A stretch of 64,000 nucleotides of DNA, taken from assembly GCA_008680965.1 (NCBI GenBank), contig NAKE01000001.1, positions 620,001 through 684,000 on the forward strand. The letters are read 5' to 3'. This DNA comes from Collinsella aerofaciens. GTDB lineage: Bacteria > Actinomycetota > Coriobacteriia > Coriobacteriales > Coriobacteriaceae. Under the pieces are notes generated by a model that worked only from the letters and a program-made list of their open reading frames with translations, had not been told where the DNA came from and did not search any database. Made by a program: the position numbers and the translations under genes. The first letter of the stretch is position 1. Each line of letters starts with the position of its first letter. Shown piece by piece: positions 8,885-17,216 of the stretch.

Positions 8885-9994
8885 GTGGCGGTAACAATCA
8901 GGCAATGCAACAAGCCGACAAAAGAGCAGCTAGCGGCTTCCGTGATCCTGACGGGCGCCTCGGCGCTGCGTATGATTCGAGCCGAGCGCCGGCAGATGGG
9001 CTACATCGGCTGGAAGGACCTTGAGCCCGATGAGGAGCGCCGCGTGCTGTGTACGTCATCGCCTTCGACCGAGGATATCTATCTTCCCGACCTGGTGCGA
9101 ATTGGAGCCAAAAGCGGCGAGGTGCAAGAAGATCTGTGCTTGCTGGTGGGATCTGCGGCGCAGCGCCGCCGCATGCCTGGCGTGGGCTGGTCCGTGTGTT
9201 TCGGGTTGCCTGCCGGCTCGATTCTAGAGGTAGAACCGGGGGTGTACAGCCTATCTCCCGAGGCCCTTTGTGTTGCCGTCGCCCGCGAGGTCGGCTGTAT
9301 CCAGGCGTTTGCCCTGGCCCAGGAACTGTGTTCCAAGATTTCACTGAGCGATCGCGGGAAGTATCTGCCTCCCTACAGCTCACCCACCGTGAACAGGCTT
9401 GCAAAGGATAAGGATCAACCGCCAGATGTGGGCTACTTTGAAGTCGAGCCGGTGCTGACGCCCGATCGCCTGGCAGATTACCTTGCCGCATGCAAGGGGA
9501 GTGCCGCTAAACAGCTGCTGCGCCTGTGCCCCTACCTGTCAGAAAACCTGCGCTCGCCCATGGAGTGCATCATGCTCGCTCTGTTTTCGCTTCCGTTTTC
9601 CTATGGTGGGTTTGCCTGCGGTCCTTTTAAGACCGACTACAAGATCGAGTTCGATGACCGCGCGCAGGCAATCTCAGGGATGCCGCATGCAATTTGCGAT
9701 GCGTATCAGGAAACAGCCCGGTTTGACCTGGAATACAACGGTGAGCTGGGCCATTCCTCCCGGAAGGGACGTATCCATGATGAAAAACGCAACACGGGCT
9801 TGATTACTATGGGAATCGAGGTCGCGACGGTCAACAACGAAATGCTCTGCGACATGGAAGCGATGGAAGCGCTCGCATGGCGCATGCACCAGCGTATGCG
9901 AAAGCGGTACCGGAATCGTGTCGATGCCCGCAGGAAGAAGCAAGAGGCGTTGCTTAACACGCTGCGGGCGTGTTTTGGGCTTAAGCCGGTCTAA
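8885..9994 (+). CDS. Unknown protein with DUF559/PD-(D/E)XK-like C-terminus
   Basis: 369 residues from GTG at 8885, which has AGGGGTGA about 6 nt upstream; earlier in-frame starts overlap comF. The C-terminal half contains RFDLEYNGELGH...RIHDEKRNTGLITMGIEVATV. This D-x-E-Y-G...H...D-x-x-R pattern is seen in DUF559-type endonuclease-like domains and in proteins near AbiEi-type antitoxins. The N-terminal half has no motif I recognise. The nuclease assignment is inference from the motif only. It may be cotranscribed with comF. Confidence 0.6.
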   Translation: MAVTIRQCNKPTKEQLAASVILTGASALRMIRAERRQMGYIGWKDLEPDEERRVLCTSSPSTEDIYLPDLVRIGAKSGEVQEDLCLLVGSAAQRRRMPGVGWSVCFGLPAGSILEVEPGVYSLSPEALCVAVAREVGCIQAFALAQELCSKISLSDRGKYLPPYSSPTVNRLAKDKDQPPDVGYFEVEPVLTPDRLADYLAACKGSAAKQLLRLCPYLSENLRSPMECIMLALFSLPFSYGGFACGPFKTDYKIEFDDRAQAISGMPHAICDAYQETARFDLEYNGELGHSSRKGRIHDEKRNTGLITMGIEVATVNNEMLCDMEAMEALAWRMHQRMRKRYRNRVDARRKKQEALLNTLRACFGLKPV

Positions 9995-10029
9995 TTCGCG
10001 ACGAAAATAGGGGGTTAATCATATACCCT

Positions 10030-10244
10030 GGCCAAAAAATGGCAAATATGAGTACTGTCACTAAATCAGTAACAGCAAAATCAGGGAATTTAAGACTCGG
10101 AGGTGGCGTAAAGTAAGAAGATAATAAACAAATGCAGAATAACTAAGTATCAGGTTGGCGACACTGAGCGCAAAACCTGTCCGAGAGGCCAAAATTACCT
10201 GTTACTAAATTGGTGACAGTACTCATATTTGCCATTATTTGGCC
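10030..10244. mobile_element. MITE-like element with 46-bp terminal inverted repeats
   Basis: The ends 10030-10075 and 10199-10244 are inverted copies with about four mismatches, both starting GGCCAAA and sharing ATGGCAAATATGAGTACTG. The 123-bp interior is AT-rich and has no ORF. The element is small, non-coding and unlike its GC-rich surroundings. A target duplication is not evident, so transposition is inferred from the ends alone. Confidence 0.6.
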
Positions 10245-10265
10245 ACGGCACCCTAAGAAGGGCGC

Positions 10266-10294
10266 CCCGGAGCTCCCCACAGGGGAGCTCCGGG
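10266..10294 (+). terminator. Strong GC hairpin, possible terminator
   Basis: A perfect 13-bp stem (CCCGGAGCTCCCC) with a 3-nt loop, followed by CTTCAT rather than a U-run. It may end transcription from the gene stopping at 9994. Confidence 0.5.
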
Positions 10295-10366
10295 CTTCAT
10301 AGGGGCACGAATAGCCCACTCCGACCTGCGAAATCTGTACTCGCGATGCGAATGACGTCCCTAACC

Positions 10367-10395
10367 TTAAACTTTAGCTTGAACTTAGCTATAAT
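10367..10395 (+). promoter_or_regulatory. Sigma70-type promoter
   Basis: TTAAAC, a 17-bp spacer and a perfect TATAAT. The first plausible downstream start is about 330 nt away, so the transcript has a long leader. Confidence 0.65.
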
Positions 10396-10726
10396 GCGCT
10401 ACGTTCCTGCCAGGCTGTGGTTGCGGACGGACGAAATGTCCATCCTAGTCCAAGACAGACGCGGTCAAAGGGATCCACGTAAGCGACCGCGTGCGCGCGG
10501 CGCGATCATGGCGCGTCCTAGATGTAAGCCGCACCGTCCGTTCTACTTTCTTTGGGGCAATACCGCCTCGCGGGCGAGCGGGTCAGTCGTGAAGGTGGCT
10601 GCGGCCTCCCGAGCAAACACCCCGGTGCGCAAGTGTGGGGTCAAATACCAGGTCAGCTGGTGGGAACAACCAGTTATTCCGCGCAACGCACGGATTGTAT
10701 ACGACACAGAAGGCAGGGTAGTGGAC
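10396..10726 (+). other. Long untranslated leader of the lipoprotein gene
   Basis: About 331 nt separate the promoter from the lipoprotein start. The frame is open in part, but the translation is Arg/Pro-rich and lacks protein character. Local hairpins can be drawn (for example AGCTGGT with ACCAGTT near 10660-10676). I could not match it to tmRNA, SRP RNA, RNase P or a known riboswitch. Confidence 0.35.
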
Positions 10727-11737
10727 ATGGTGAGGGGCAGCTTGGTGCACGCGGCTCGGTTAGGTGCTGGGACCGCGGCGGTCATTGCCGTTTTGGGTCT
10801 GAGCGGATGCGCGTTCAACCCACTGTCCACGTTCACGACGCCCACGATCGACCAGATCGAGCACGAGGTTGTCACGCCGGCGGTGTCGGACGATGCCCTG
10901 GTCACGCCGGGAACCCTGACGGTCGCCCTCGATACGTCTGATGCCCCGCAGGCCATGCAGGACGCCGACGGAAACCTCACGGGCTATGCGGTCGATGCCG
11001 CTCGTGCCCTTGCAAGCCGTATGGGCCTTAAGGTTGCCTTCGTCGATGCGTCTTCTGCCGATTCCGCGCTTGGCGACAAAAAGGCCGACATCTTCATTGG
11101 CGACATCAATTCCACGGATGGTGACATCAGCACGCTTGGTACTTGCCTGTACGACGCTGCGGCAGTGTTCGGAAAGACGAGCGACGGCGAGTCGCTGAGC
11201 GTTTCCACCGAAACGCTTAACACCGCTACCCTGGGCGTTCAGACCTCTTCGGCCTCGCAGGAAGCGCTCGCCAAGCAGAGCATCACGGCCAACCAAAAGA
11301 CCTTCTCCAACATCAACGAGTGCTTTGAGGCGCTCGAGTCCGGCGAGATCGACTACGTGATTTGCGACTCCACGGCCGGCGGCTACCTTGCGCGCCTGAT
11401 GAGCCAGGTCTCTTACGTCGGCGCGCTCGAGACGCCCTCGACGCTCGGCGTCGCGGGCCTCGCGGCCAACGATGAGCTATGCCGTGCCGTGAGCGATGCC
11501 CTCGACGGTATCACGGTCGATGGCACGCTCGAGGCGGTCCACTCCGTCTGGTACGGCACGATGCCCTATGACCTCACCACCAAGACGGTCTCGGGCGCCG
11601 ACGTGCAGTCGACTGACACCGGATCCAGCGAGTCCGCATCCTCCGATTCGAGCAGCGAGGGTGCAACCTCCGAGGATAAAACGTCCAGCCAGGAGGGCAC
11701 TATCACCGACGACGACATTAACAAGCTCAATAGCTAG
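10727..11737 (+). CDS. Amino-acid-type ABC solute-binding lipoprotein
   Basis: 336 residues from ATG at 10727, chosen because a signal peptide begins there; GTG at 10721 is possible. The hydrophobic helix ends in the lipobox LGLSGC (Cys28). The mature part resembles SBP_bac_3 proteins: GTLTVALDTSDAPQ, GYAVDAARALASRMGLKVAFVD, and DYVICDSTAGGYLA near the hinge. It ends in a Ser/Glu-rich tail of roughly 35 residues. No permease or ATPase gene is adjacent, so it is either an orphan receptor or works with a transporter elsewhere. Confidence 0.85.
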   Translation: MVRGSLVHAARLGAGTAAVIAVLGLSGCAFNPLSTFTTPTIDQIEHEVVTPAVSDDALVTPGTLTVALDTSDAPQAMQDADGNLTGYAVDAARALASRMGLKVAFVDASSADSALGDKKADIFIGDINSTDGDISTLGTCLYDAAAVFGKTSDGESLSVSTETLNTATLGVQTSSASQEALAKQSITANQKTFSNINECFEALESGEIDYVICDSTAGGYLARLMSQVSYVGALETPSTLGVAGLAANDELCRAVSDALDGITVDGTLEAVHSVWYGTMPYDLTTKTVSGADVQSTDTGSSESASSDSSSEGATSEDKTSSQEGTITDDDINKLNS

Positions 11738-11803
11738 TTATTGCTAGGGGTGGAGTCTCCTATGCGCAAGGAGAGACGCCTCTTCATGGTTTCAACACGC
11801 ATT

Positions 11804-11836
11804 GCCGGGTTCTCCCAACAGGGGAGCCCGGCCTTT
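11804..11836 (+). terminator. Terminator after lipoprotein gene
   Basis: GCCGGGTTCTCCC pairs with GGGAGCCCGGC across a short loop, followed by CTTTTCGTTT. Confidence 0.8.
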
Positions 11837-12054
11837 TCGTTTCCATAAAACCAGCAGGTCAAAGACGTTTTTTAGGTGCAAAACCAAGCTCACCGTCGCT
11901 CTCTCATAGCGCACTTTGCCACAGAAAAGTGCGAGACTTCGGTATGCGGTATCAAGCAATCGTTATTCGGGTCTTTGGGAATCCGCGTGATTAAATGCAC
12001 GGCAATGGGTACATAGCCAGTACAGTAAGTCCCCGAGGCAGATTGGAGCCACGT

Positions 12055-12639
12055 ATGGATATCAAGGTTTCTGGACGCAAGACGACGGTAACCGATGCTC
12101 TGCGTGCGCATGTGGATGAGAAGATCGGCGAGGCGCTCAAGGTTTTCGATATCGAGCCCATGACGGTCGACGTTGTACTTCGCTATGAGAAGAACCCCTC
12201 GAACCCCAACCCGGCAATCGTCGAGGTTACGGTTCGTGCCCGCGGTTCGGTGATCCGCGTTGCCGAGCACGGTGCAGATATGTACGCCGCCATCGACCTC
12301 TCCGCCGATAAGGTTACCCGTCAGCTGCGCAAGTTCAAGACCAAGGTCGTGGACAACCGCCAGGGCGGTGCCAGCGCAGCGGATGTCGCACCGGTCGAGC
12401 GCGTCGAGGATCTGGCCGACCTGCTGCTGCCCGAGGAGGAGGACGACCTGCTCGTCCGCGAGAAGGTCATCGATGTCACCCCGATGACTGAGGAGCAGGC
12501 GCTGGTGCAGACAGATCTGCTGGGCCACGACTTCTACGTGTTCGAGAACGCGACGACCGGTCTCATCAATGTGGTGTATCACCGTAAGAATGGTGGATAT
12601 GGCATCATCAAGCCCCGCATCGAAACACTTGACGAGTAA
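12055..12639 (+). CDS. hpf: Ribosome hibernation promoting factor, long form
   Basis: 194 residues from MDIKVSGRKTTVTDALRAHV, with TTGGAG 7-8 nt upstream; an earlier in-frame ATG at 11995 has no SD. The N-terminal domain binds the 30S decoding region. The C-terminal domain (LVREKVIDVTPMTEEQAL...HDFYVFENATTGLINVVYHRKNGGYGIIKP) dimerises to form 100S ribosomes. Length and both domains match long HPF. It is a single gene with its own terminator. Confidence 0.93.
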   Translation: MDIKVSGRKTTVTDALRAHVDEKIGEALKVFDIEPMTVDVVLRYEKNPSNPNPAIVEVTVRARGSVIRVAEHGADMYAAIDLSADKVTRQLRKFKTKVVDNRQGGASAADVAPVERVEDLADLLLPEEEDDLLVREKVIDVTPMTEEQALVQTDLLGHDFYVFENATTGLINVVYHRKNGGYGIIKPRIETLDE

Positions 12640-12668
12640 AATACGTTAACTTGCATGAGTTAACGGTT

Positions 12669-12700
12669 GGCGGCCATCCCATGCGAGTGGCCGCCTTTTT
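12669..12700 (+). terminator. Terminator after hpf
   Basis: GGCGGCCA pairs with TGGCCGCC, followed by TTTTT. Confidence 0.88.
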
Positions 12701-12718
12701 GCGTAAGGAGTCGCTTTG

Positions 12719-13672
12719 ATGGACAAGGCTGCATCCGCCGGTCATTCGAACCGTTGCCGCATCGTCGTCGATACCTGCTGCGACTTTAGCCCCGAGGTCG
12801 CCGCGAACCTCGATGTCGATATCCTGGGTTTCCCCTTCATTATCGATGGCGAGGAGCGCACGGATGACATCTGGTCGAGCATGAGTCCTAAGGAGTTCTA
12901 CGACCGCATGCGCGCCGGTGCCCGCGTGTCCACCTCGGCTGTGTCGCTCGGTCGCTATATCGAGTTTTTTACCGAGTGTGCCAAAGAGGGCACGCCCACG
13001 GTCTACCTGTGCTTTACCTCGGCGCTGTCGTCGAGCTACAACTCCGCGTGCCAGGCGGCAGATGCCGTGCGCGCCGAGTATCCCAACTTTGAGCTCTACG
13101 TGGTCGACAACGCTCTGCCCTGCGCGACCGGCGCGCTCTTGGCGCTCGAGGCCGTGCGCCAGCGTTCGGCGGGACTGACCGCCAAGCAACTGGTCGATTG
13201 GGCAAACGAGGCAAAAACCTACGTGCACGGCTACTTTACGCTCGAGAGCTTCGACGCACTGGCCGCCGGCGGCCGCATTCCGCCCGCGGCGGCACAGCTC
13301 ACGGCAAAGCTCGACGTCAAGCCCGAGCTCTCCTACGACCTGGCCGGCTCGCTGTCGCTGATCGGCGTCAACCGCGGCCGCAAGAAGGCACTCAAGTCCA
13401 TCCTCAAGTCGTTCCGCGAGAACTACGTGCCCGATCGCACCATGCCCATCGCCATCATGACGGCCGATGCCGAGAAGGACGGCGACTGGCTCGAAACCGC
13501 CATCCGCAAGGAGGAGGGCTGCGCCGACGTCACGATCATTCGAAGCTCCGTGGGTCCCACCATTGGCTCGCATGTGGGCCCCGGCATGGTGGCCTGCGCG
13601 TTTTGGGGTAAGAACCGCGCCGACAAGGCGTCGCTTTCCGACCGCATCGCCCGCCGCGTGCGCGGTCAGTAG
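12719..13672 (+). CDS. DegV-family fatty-acid-binding protein
   Basis: 317 residues from ATG at 12719, with TAAGGAG 8 nt upstream. DegV/FakB hallmarks are present: IVVDTCCDFSPE, PFIIDGEER, SMSPKEFYDRMRAGARVSTSAVS, TSALSSSYNSA and the C-terminal SVGPTIGSHVGPGMVACAFWG. Family members bind a fatty acid and some serve the FakA kinase. No fakA neighbour is present. Confidence 0.9.
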   Translation: MDKAASAGHSNRCRIVVDTCCDFSPEVAANLDVDILGFPFIIDGEERTDDIWSSMSPKEFYDRMRAGARVSTSAVSLGRYIEFFTECAKEGTPTVYLCFTSALSSSYNSACQAADAVRAEYPNFELYVVDNALPCATGALLALEAVRQRSAGLTAKQLVDWANEAKTYVHGYFTLESFDALAAGGRIPPAAAQLTAKLDVKPELSYDLAGSLSLIGVNRGRKKALKSILKSFRENYVPDRTMPIAIMTADAEKDGDWLETAIRKEEGCADVTIIRSSVGPTIGSHVGPGMVACAFWGKNRADKASLSDRIARRVRGQ

Positions 13673-13770
13673 GCAGGCGCTGCGGCCGTAATCGACCCCA
13701 ACTCGCAGCCCAAACGCTGGCACCGAGTATTCAACCTGGTAACAACACCCAACCCAAAAGGAAAGGTTTC

Positions 13771-14850
13771 ATGACAAACAAGCTCTCCGTCGCATTTATC
13801 GGCACCGGAATCATGGGTGCCCCCATCGCCGGCCACATCCTGGATGCCGGCTATCCCGTCACGGTCAACAACCGCACCAAGTCCAAGGCTGCAGCGCTCG
13901 TTGAGCGCGGTGCCGTCTGGGCCGATACGCCGGCCGATGCTGCGGCTAACGCCGACGTCATCTTTACCATGGTGGGTTATCCCTCCGAGGTCGAGGAGCT
14001 CTACCTGGCGGGCGACGGTCTGCTCGCGTGCACTAAGCCCGGCGCGGTCCTGATCGACCATACCACGAGCTCGCCCGAGCTGGCGCGCGACATTGCCGAG
14101 GCCGCCCAGGTTTCCGGCCGCATGGCGTTTGACTGCCCCGTCACCGGCGGTGAGTCGGGAGCTATCGCCGGCACGCTCACGGCTATCGTGGGCGCCACCG
14201 AGAACGACATCGCGCCGGTCCGCGACATCCTTGCCACCTTTGCGGCCAACATCTGCTGCTTCGACGGCGCCGGCAAGGGCCAGGCTGCCAAGCTCGCCAA
14301 CCAGGTGTCGCTGGGAGCCTGCATGGTCGGCATGGCAGACGCCATGGCATTTGCCGAGCTGAGCGGCCTTGACCTGGAGAAGACCCGCCAGATGATCCTG
14401 GGCGGTACCGGCAAGTCCGGCGCCATGGAGAGCCTGGCTCCCAAGGCGCTCGACGGCGACTACAAGCCCGGCTTTATGGTCGAGCACTTCATCAAGGACC
14501 TGCGCTTGGCGCTCGCCTATGCCGACGATCGCGAGCTTGCGCTGCCCGGTGCCGACGTGGCCTTTACGCTCTACGACATGCTCGACGCCATCGGTGGTGC
14601 CAAGCTGGGCACCCAGGCCATCACGGTCCTCTATAAGGAGGAGGCCGACGCCATCGCCGCCGGTCTGGACTGGTCGCAGTATCGTCCTGAGGAGCATGGC
14701 GCTCACGAGGACGGCTGCGGTTGCGGCGAGCACGGCGACGACCATGAGTGCGGTTGCGGTCACCATCACGGCGAGGACCACGAGTGCTGCGGCGGTCACG
14801 GCCATGACGACGGCCACGAGTGCTGCTGCGGCCACTATCACGGGGAGTAG
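13771..14850 (+). CDS. NAD(P)-binding beta-hydroxyacid dehydrogenase with His/Cys-rich tail
   Basis: 359 residues. Residues 1-300 match the 3-hydroxyisobutyrate/tartronate-semialdehyde reductase family: dinucleotide motif FIGTGIMGAPIAGHIL, substrate loop DCPVTGGESGAIAGTL, catalytic-Lys region GKGQAAKLANQ, and FMVEHFIKDLRLAL. The last 50 or so residues are a tail dense in His, Cys, Asp and Glu (GCGCGEHGDDHECGCGHHHG and more), which is not part of the family and looks metal-binding. It is first in a tight four-gene cluster with 5-15 bp gaps. The substrate cannot be read from the sequence. Confidence 0.88.
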   Translation: MTNKLSVAFIGTGIMGAPIAGHILDAGYPVTVNNRTKSKAAALVERGAVWADTPADAAANADVIFTMVGYPSEVEELYLAGDGLLACTKPGAVLIDHTTSSPELARDIAEAAQVSGRMAFDCPVTGGESGAIAGTLTAIVGATENDIAPVRDILATFAANICCFDGAGKGQAAKLANQVSLGACMVGMADAMAFAELSGLDLEKTRQMILGGTGKSGAMESLAPKALDGDYKPGFMVEHFIKDLRLALAYADDRELALPGADVAFTLYDMLDAIGGAKLGTQAITVLYKEEADAIAAGLDWSQYRPEEHGAHEDGCGCGEHGDDHECGCGHHHGEDHECCGGHGHDDGHECCCGHYHGE

Positions 14851-14855
14851 CACCC

Positions 14856-15284
14856 ATGAGCTGGACGTTCGTGGTGTTAGCGCTGGTGCTCTTTCTCTTT
14901 GCGATCTACATTGGCTTTTTGTGCGGCCAGTGGGCCTGCGAAAAGCGCGTGATCACCAAGCGCGACTACTGGATTGCCAACTTTGCAGGAGCGGTGGCAG
15001 TCGTCCTACTGACCTGGGTGTTCTCGCTGTTCCCGCTGGTGCAGTTTGCGCCGATCGGCTGGCTCGGCGGCTTTATCGCCGGTCTTAAGATGAGCTTTGG
15101 CGAGTCCGTCGGTCCGTGGCGCAAGCACGACGAGGTCTTTAACGTCAACAAGGCTCATCGCGCCGCCGCCGACGCGGGCGACGCTGAGGAACGTCGCCGT
15201 GCGCGTCGCAATGGCGCGGCCGACCGACAGCTCATCTCGGTCACCGATGACAGCAAGGGTGCTGGCAAGCACGCTAAGAAATAG
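14856..15284 (+). CDS. Small two-span membrane protein, function unknown
   Basis: 142 residues from MSWTFVV, with GGGGAG upstream and only 5 bp after the oxidoreductase stop. Two hydrophobic segments (FVVLALVLFLFAIYIGFLCG and NFAGAVAVVLLTWVFSLFPLVQF) precede a basic cytoplasmic tail rich in Arg/Lys. The position suggests translation linked to its neighbours. I do not recognise the family. Confidence 0.75.
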   Translation: MSWTFVVLALVLFLFAIYIGFLCGQWACEKRVITKRDYWIANFAGAVAVVLLTWVFSLFPLVQFAPIGWLGGFIAGLKMSFGESVGPWRKHDEVFNVNKAHRAAADAGDAEERRRARRNGAADRQLISVTDDSKGAGKHAKK

Positions 15285-15299
15285 TAAGAAGAGGTAACT

Positions 15300-15998
15300 A
15301 TGGCAGAAAACAAAGATGAACAGCTCACCGACGAGGAGCTGGCACAGCTTCAGCTGGCAGAGGAGAACGAGAACGCCGTCGACCGTCTGGTCAAGGAGCT
15401 CGGCTGCCCCACGCGCCGCATCCGCCAGTTTGCCGCCCGCGTGCTTCACCTGCTTGCCGAGCGCGATCCGCAGCGCGTCGTGCCCTGCGTGCCCGCGCTG
15501 ATCGAGGCGCTCGACCGCCCCGAGGCGCAGACCCGCTGGGAGGCCCTCGATGCCCTGACGGCGCTCGCTACCACCTGCCCCGAGCAGCTGGGCGATGCCT
15601 TTGAGGGCGCCGAGACCGCGCTGTTCGACGAGATCTCCTCCACGCTGCGCTATGCCGCCTTCCGCCTGCTGTGCGTGTGGGGTGCCACGAGCGTCGAGCG
15701 TTCGCGCGAGGCTTGGCCCATCCTGGACGAGGCCATCCAGTGCTACCACGGCGACCTCGAGTATCGCGACATGCTCGGTTGCCTGTACGAGTTTTGCCAG
15801 GGCGAGATCGACGTCGAGGTTGCCGAGAAGCTCGCGCTGCGCCTTAAGTTCGACGCCGAGAACGGCAAGGGCAGCTATCTCAAGGCCCGTTCGAGTGAGA
15901 TTTGCGAAATGCTTGTTAAACGTTTTGGCCTGGATCTCTCCAAAAAGAAGAAGCGTGCTAGCGTTAAAAAATCTGACGACGCCGAAGACGAGGAGTAA
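15300..15998 (+). CDS. HEAT-repeat-like alpha-helical protein
   Basis: 232 residues, almost all helical. Repeat units resemble HEAT motifs (TRRIRQFAARVLHLLAERDP; PALIEALDRPEAQTRWEALD; TLRYAAFRLLCVWGAT). It has a basic then acidic C-terminus (KKKKRASVKK...DDAEDEE). The start has AGAGG upstream. It lies 6 bp before the dehydrogenase gene, so the two are likely translated together. The role is unknown; a scaffold function would fit the fold. Confidence 0.7.
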   Translation: MAENKDEQLTDEELAQLQLAEENENAVDRLVKELGCPTRRIRQFAARVLHLLAERDPQRVVPCVPALIEALDRPEAQTRWEALDALTALATTCPEQLGDAFEGAETALFDEISSTLRYAAFRLLCVWGATSVERSREAWPILDEAIQCYHGDLEYRDMLGCLYEFCQGEIDVEVAEKLALRLKFDAENGKGSYLKARSSEICEMLVKRFGLDLSKKKKRASVKKSDDAEDEE

Positions 15999-16004
15999 CA
16001 GATT

Positions 16005-17090
16005 ATGGCGCACGATGTAGTCCTGATTCCCGGTGACGGTATCGGTCCCGAGATTACGCAGGCCATGCGCCGCGTGGTCGAGGCCACCGGTGTCCAGATC
16101 AACTGGAACGTCCAGGAGGCCGGCGCCGGCGTCATGGACGAGTTTGGCACGCCGCTGCCCCAGCACGTGCTCGATGCGGTCGCCGAGACCAAGGTTGCCA
16201 TCAAGGGTCCCATCACCACACCGGTCGGCACGGGTTTCCGCAGCGTTAACGTGGCCCTGCGCAAGCACTTCGACCTGTACGCCTGCGTGCGCCCCTGCCT
16301 GTCGCAGCCGGGCGACGGCTCGCGCTTCCGCGACGTCGACCTGGTCATCGTGCGCGAGAACACTGAAGACCTCTACGCCGGCATCGAGTTCGATGAGGGC
16401 GCTGCCGAGGTCGAGGAACTCTCGCAGCTCGTCGAGCGCTCGGGTCAGAAGGCCTTCGCCGCGGATTCCGCGATCTCGATCAAGCCCATCTCTATCGCCA
16501 AGAGCCGCCGTATTGTGGAGTATGCCTTTGAGTATGCCCGCCGCTGCGGCCGCAAAAAGGTGACGGCCGTGCACAAGGCCAACATCATGAAGGCGACCGA
16601 CGGCCTTTTCCTGCGCGTGGCGCGCGAGGTGGCCGCCAACTATCCCGATATCGAGTTCAACGACAAGATTGTCGACGCCACCTGCATGGGCCTGGTCCAG
16701 AACCCCAACGACTTCGATGTCCTGGTGCTGCCCAACCTGTACGGCGACATCGTGAGCGACCTGTGCGCCGGCCTGGTGGGCGGTCTGGGCATGGCTCCCG
16801 GCTCCAACATCGGTGCCGACTGCGCCATCTTCGAGGCAACGCACGGCTCCGCGCCCGATATCGCGGGCAAGGATATCGCCAACCCCACGGCCGAGATCCT
16901 CTCTGCTGCGATGATGCTCGATCACCTGGGCGAGAACGACGCTGCCAATCGCATTCGTGCCGCCGTATCTGCCACGCTCGACGAGGGCGAGCAGGTTACC
17001 GGTGACGTGCGTCGTGCCCAGACCGGCTCCGTCGAGGGCGCTGTGGGCACGCAGACCTTTGCCGATGCCGTTATCGCGCACCTGGCCTAA
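16005..17090 (+). CDS. NAD-type isocitrate dehydrogenase (isocitrate/isopropylmalate family)
   Basis: 361 residues. It has the start motif LIPGDGIGPEIT, substrate-binding RSVNVALRKHFDLYACVRP, IVRENTEDLYAGIEF (typical of isocitrate rather than isopropylmalate enzymes), KANIMKATDGLF, and LPNLYGDIVSDLCAGLVGGLGM with the Asp metal ligands. The cofactor segment HGSAPDIAGKDIANPTA resembles NAD-dependent enzymes such as mitochondrial IDH3. Substrate is probable, not proven. It is the last gene of the operon beginning at 13771. Confidence 0.87.
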   Translation: MAHDVVLIPGDGIGPEITQAMRRVVEATGVQINWNVQEAGAGVMDEFGTPLPQHVLDAVAETKVAIKGPITTPVGTGFRSVNVALRKHFDLYACVRPCLSQPGDGSRFRDVDLVIVRENTEDLYAGIEFDEGAAEVEELSQLVERSGQKAFAADSAISIKPISIAKSRRIVEYAFEYARRCGRKKVTAVHKANIMKATDGLFLRVAREVAANYPDIEFNDKIVDATCMGLVQNPNDFDVLVLPNLYGDIVSDLCAGLVGGLGMAPGSNIGADCAIFEATHGSAPDIAGKDIANPTAEILSAAMMLDHLGENDAANRIRAAVSATLDEGEQVTGDVRRAQTGSVEGAVGTQTFADAVIAHLA

Positions 17091-17149
17091 GGTATGCACA
17101 CTGCAAACGCCTAAATAGTACTTAAGTGTTTGCGTATAACCTAAGAATC

Positions 17150-17182
17150 AATACGCCCGGCGCTCTGTCGGGCGTATTCTAT
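17150..17182 (+). terminator. Terminator after isocitrate dehydrogenase operon
   Basis: AATACGCCCG pairs with CGGGCGTATT across a 9-nt loop, then CTATTG. The poly-U is weak but the stem is perfect. Confidence 0.65.
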
Positions 17183-17216
17183 TGAGGACTATGTTTCCTA
17201 ACAAGGAGTAGCTGAT

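Noticed and set aside
10396..10726. tmRNA, SRP RNA, RNase P or T-box in the long leader
   Set aside because: None of the diagnostic sequences (encoded CCA end with T-loop, GGAAGCAGC, GAGGAAAGTCC, T-box GGTGG) is present.
10229..10726. N-terminal extension of the lipoprotein from position 10229
   Set aside because: It would place about 166 Arg/Pro-rich residues before a clear signal peptide and lipobox, and would start inside the inverted repeat of the MITE-like element.
15006..17099. 697-codon open frame on the minus strand
   Set aside because: It runs opposite lacks-of-stop regions of the isocitrate dehydrogenase and HEAT-like genes; its translation is low in family motifs and has the His/Gly/Leu bias of GC-rich antisense frames.
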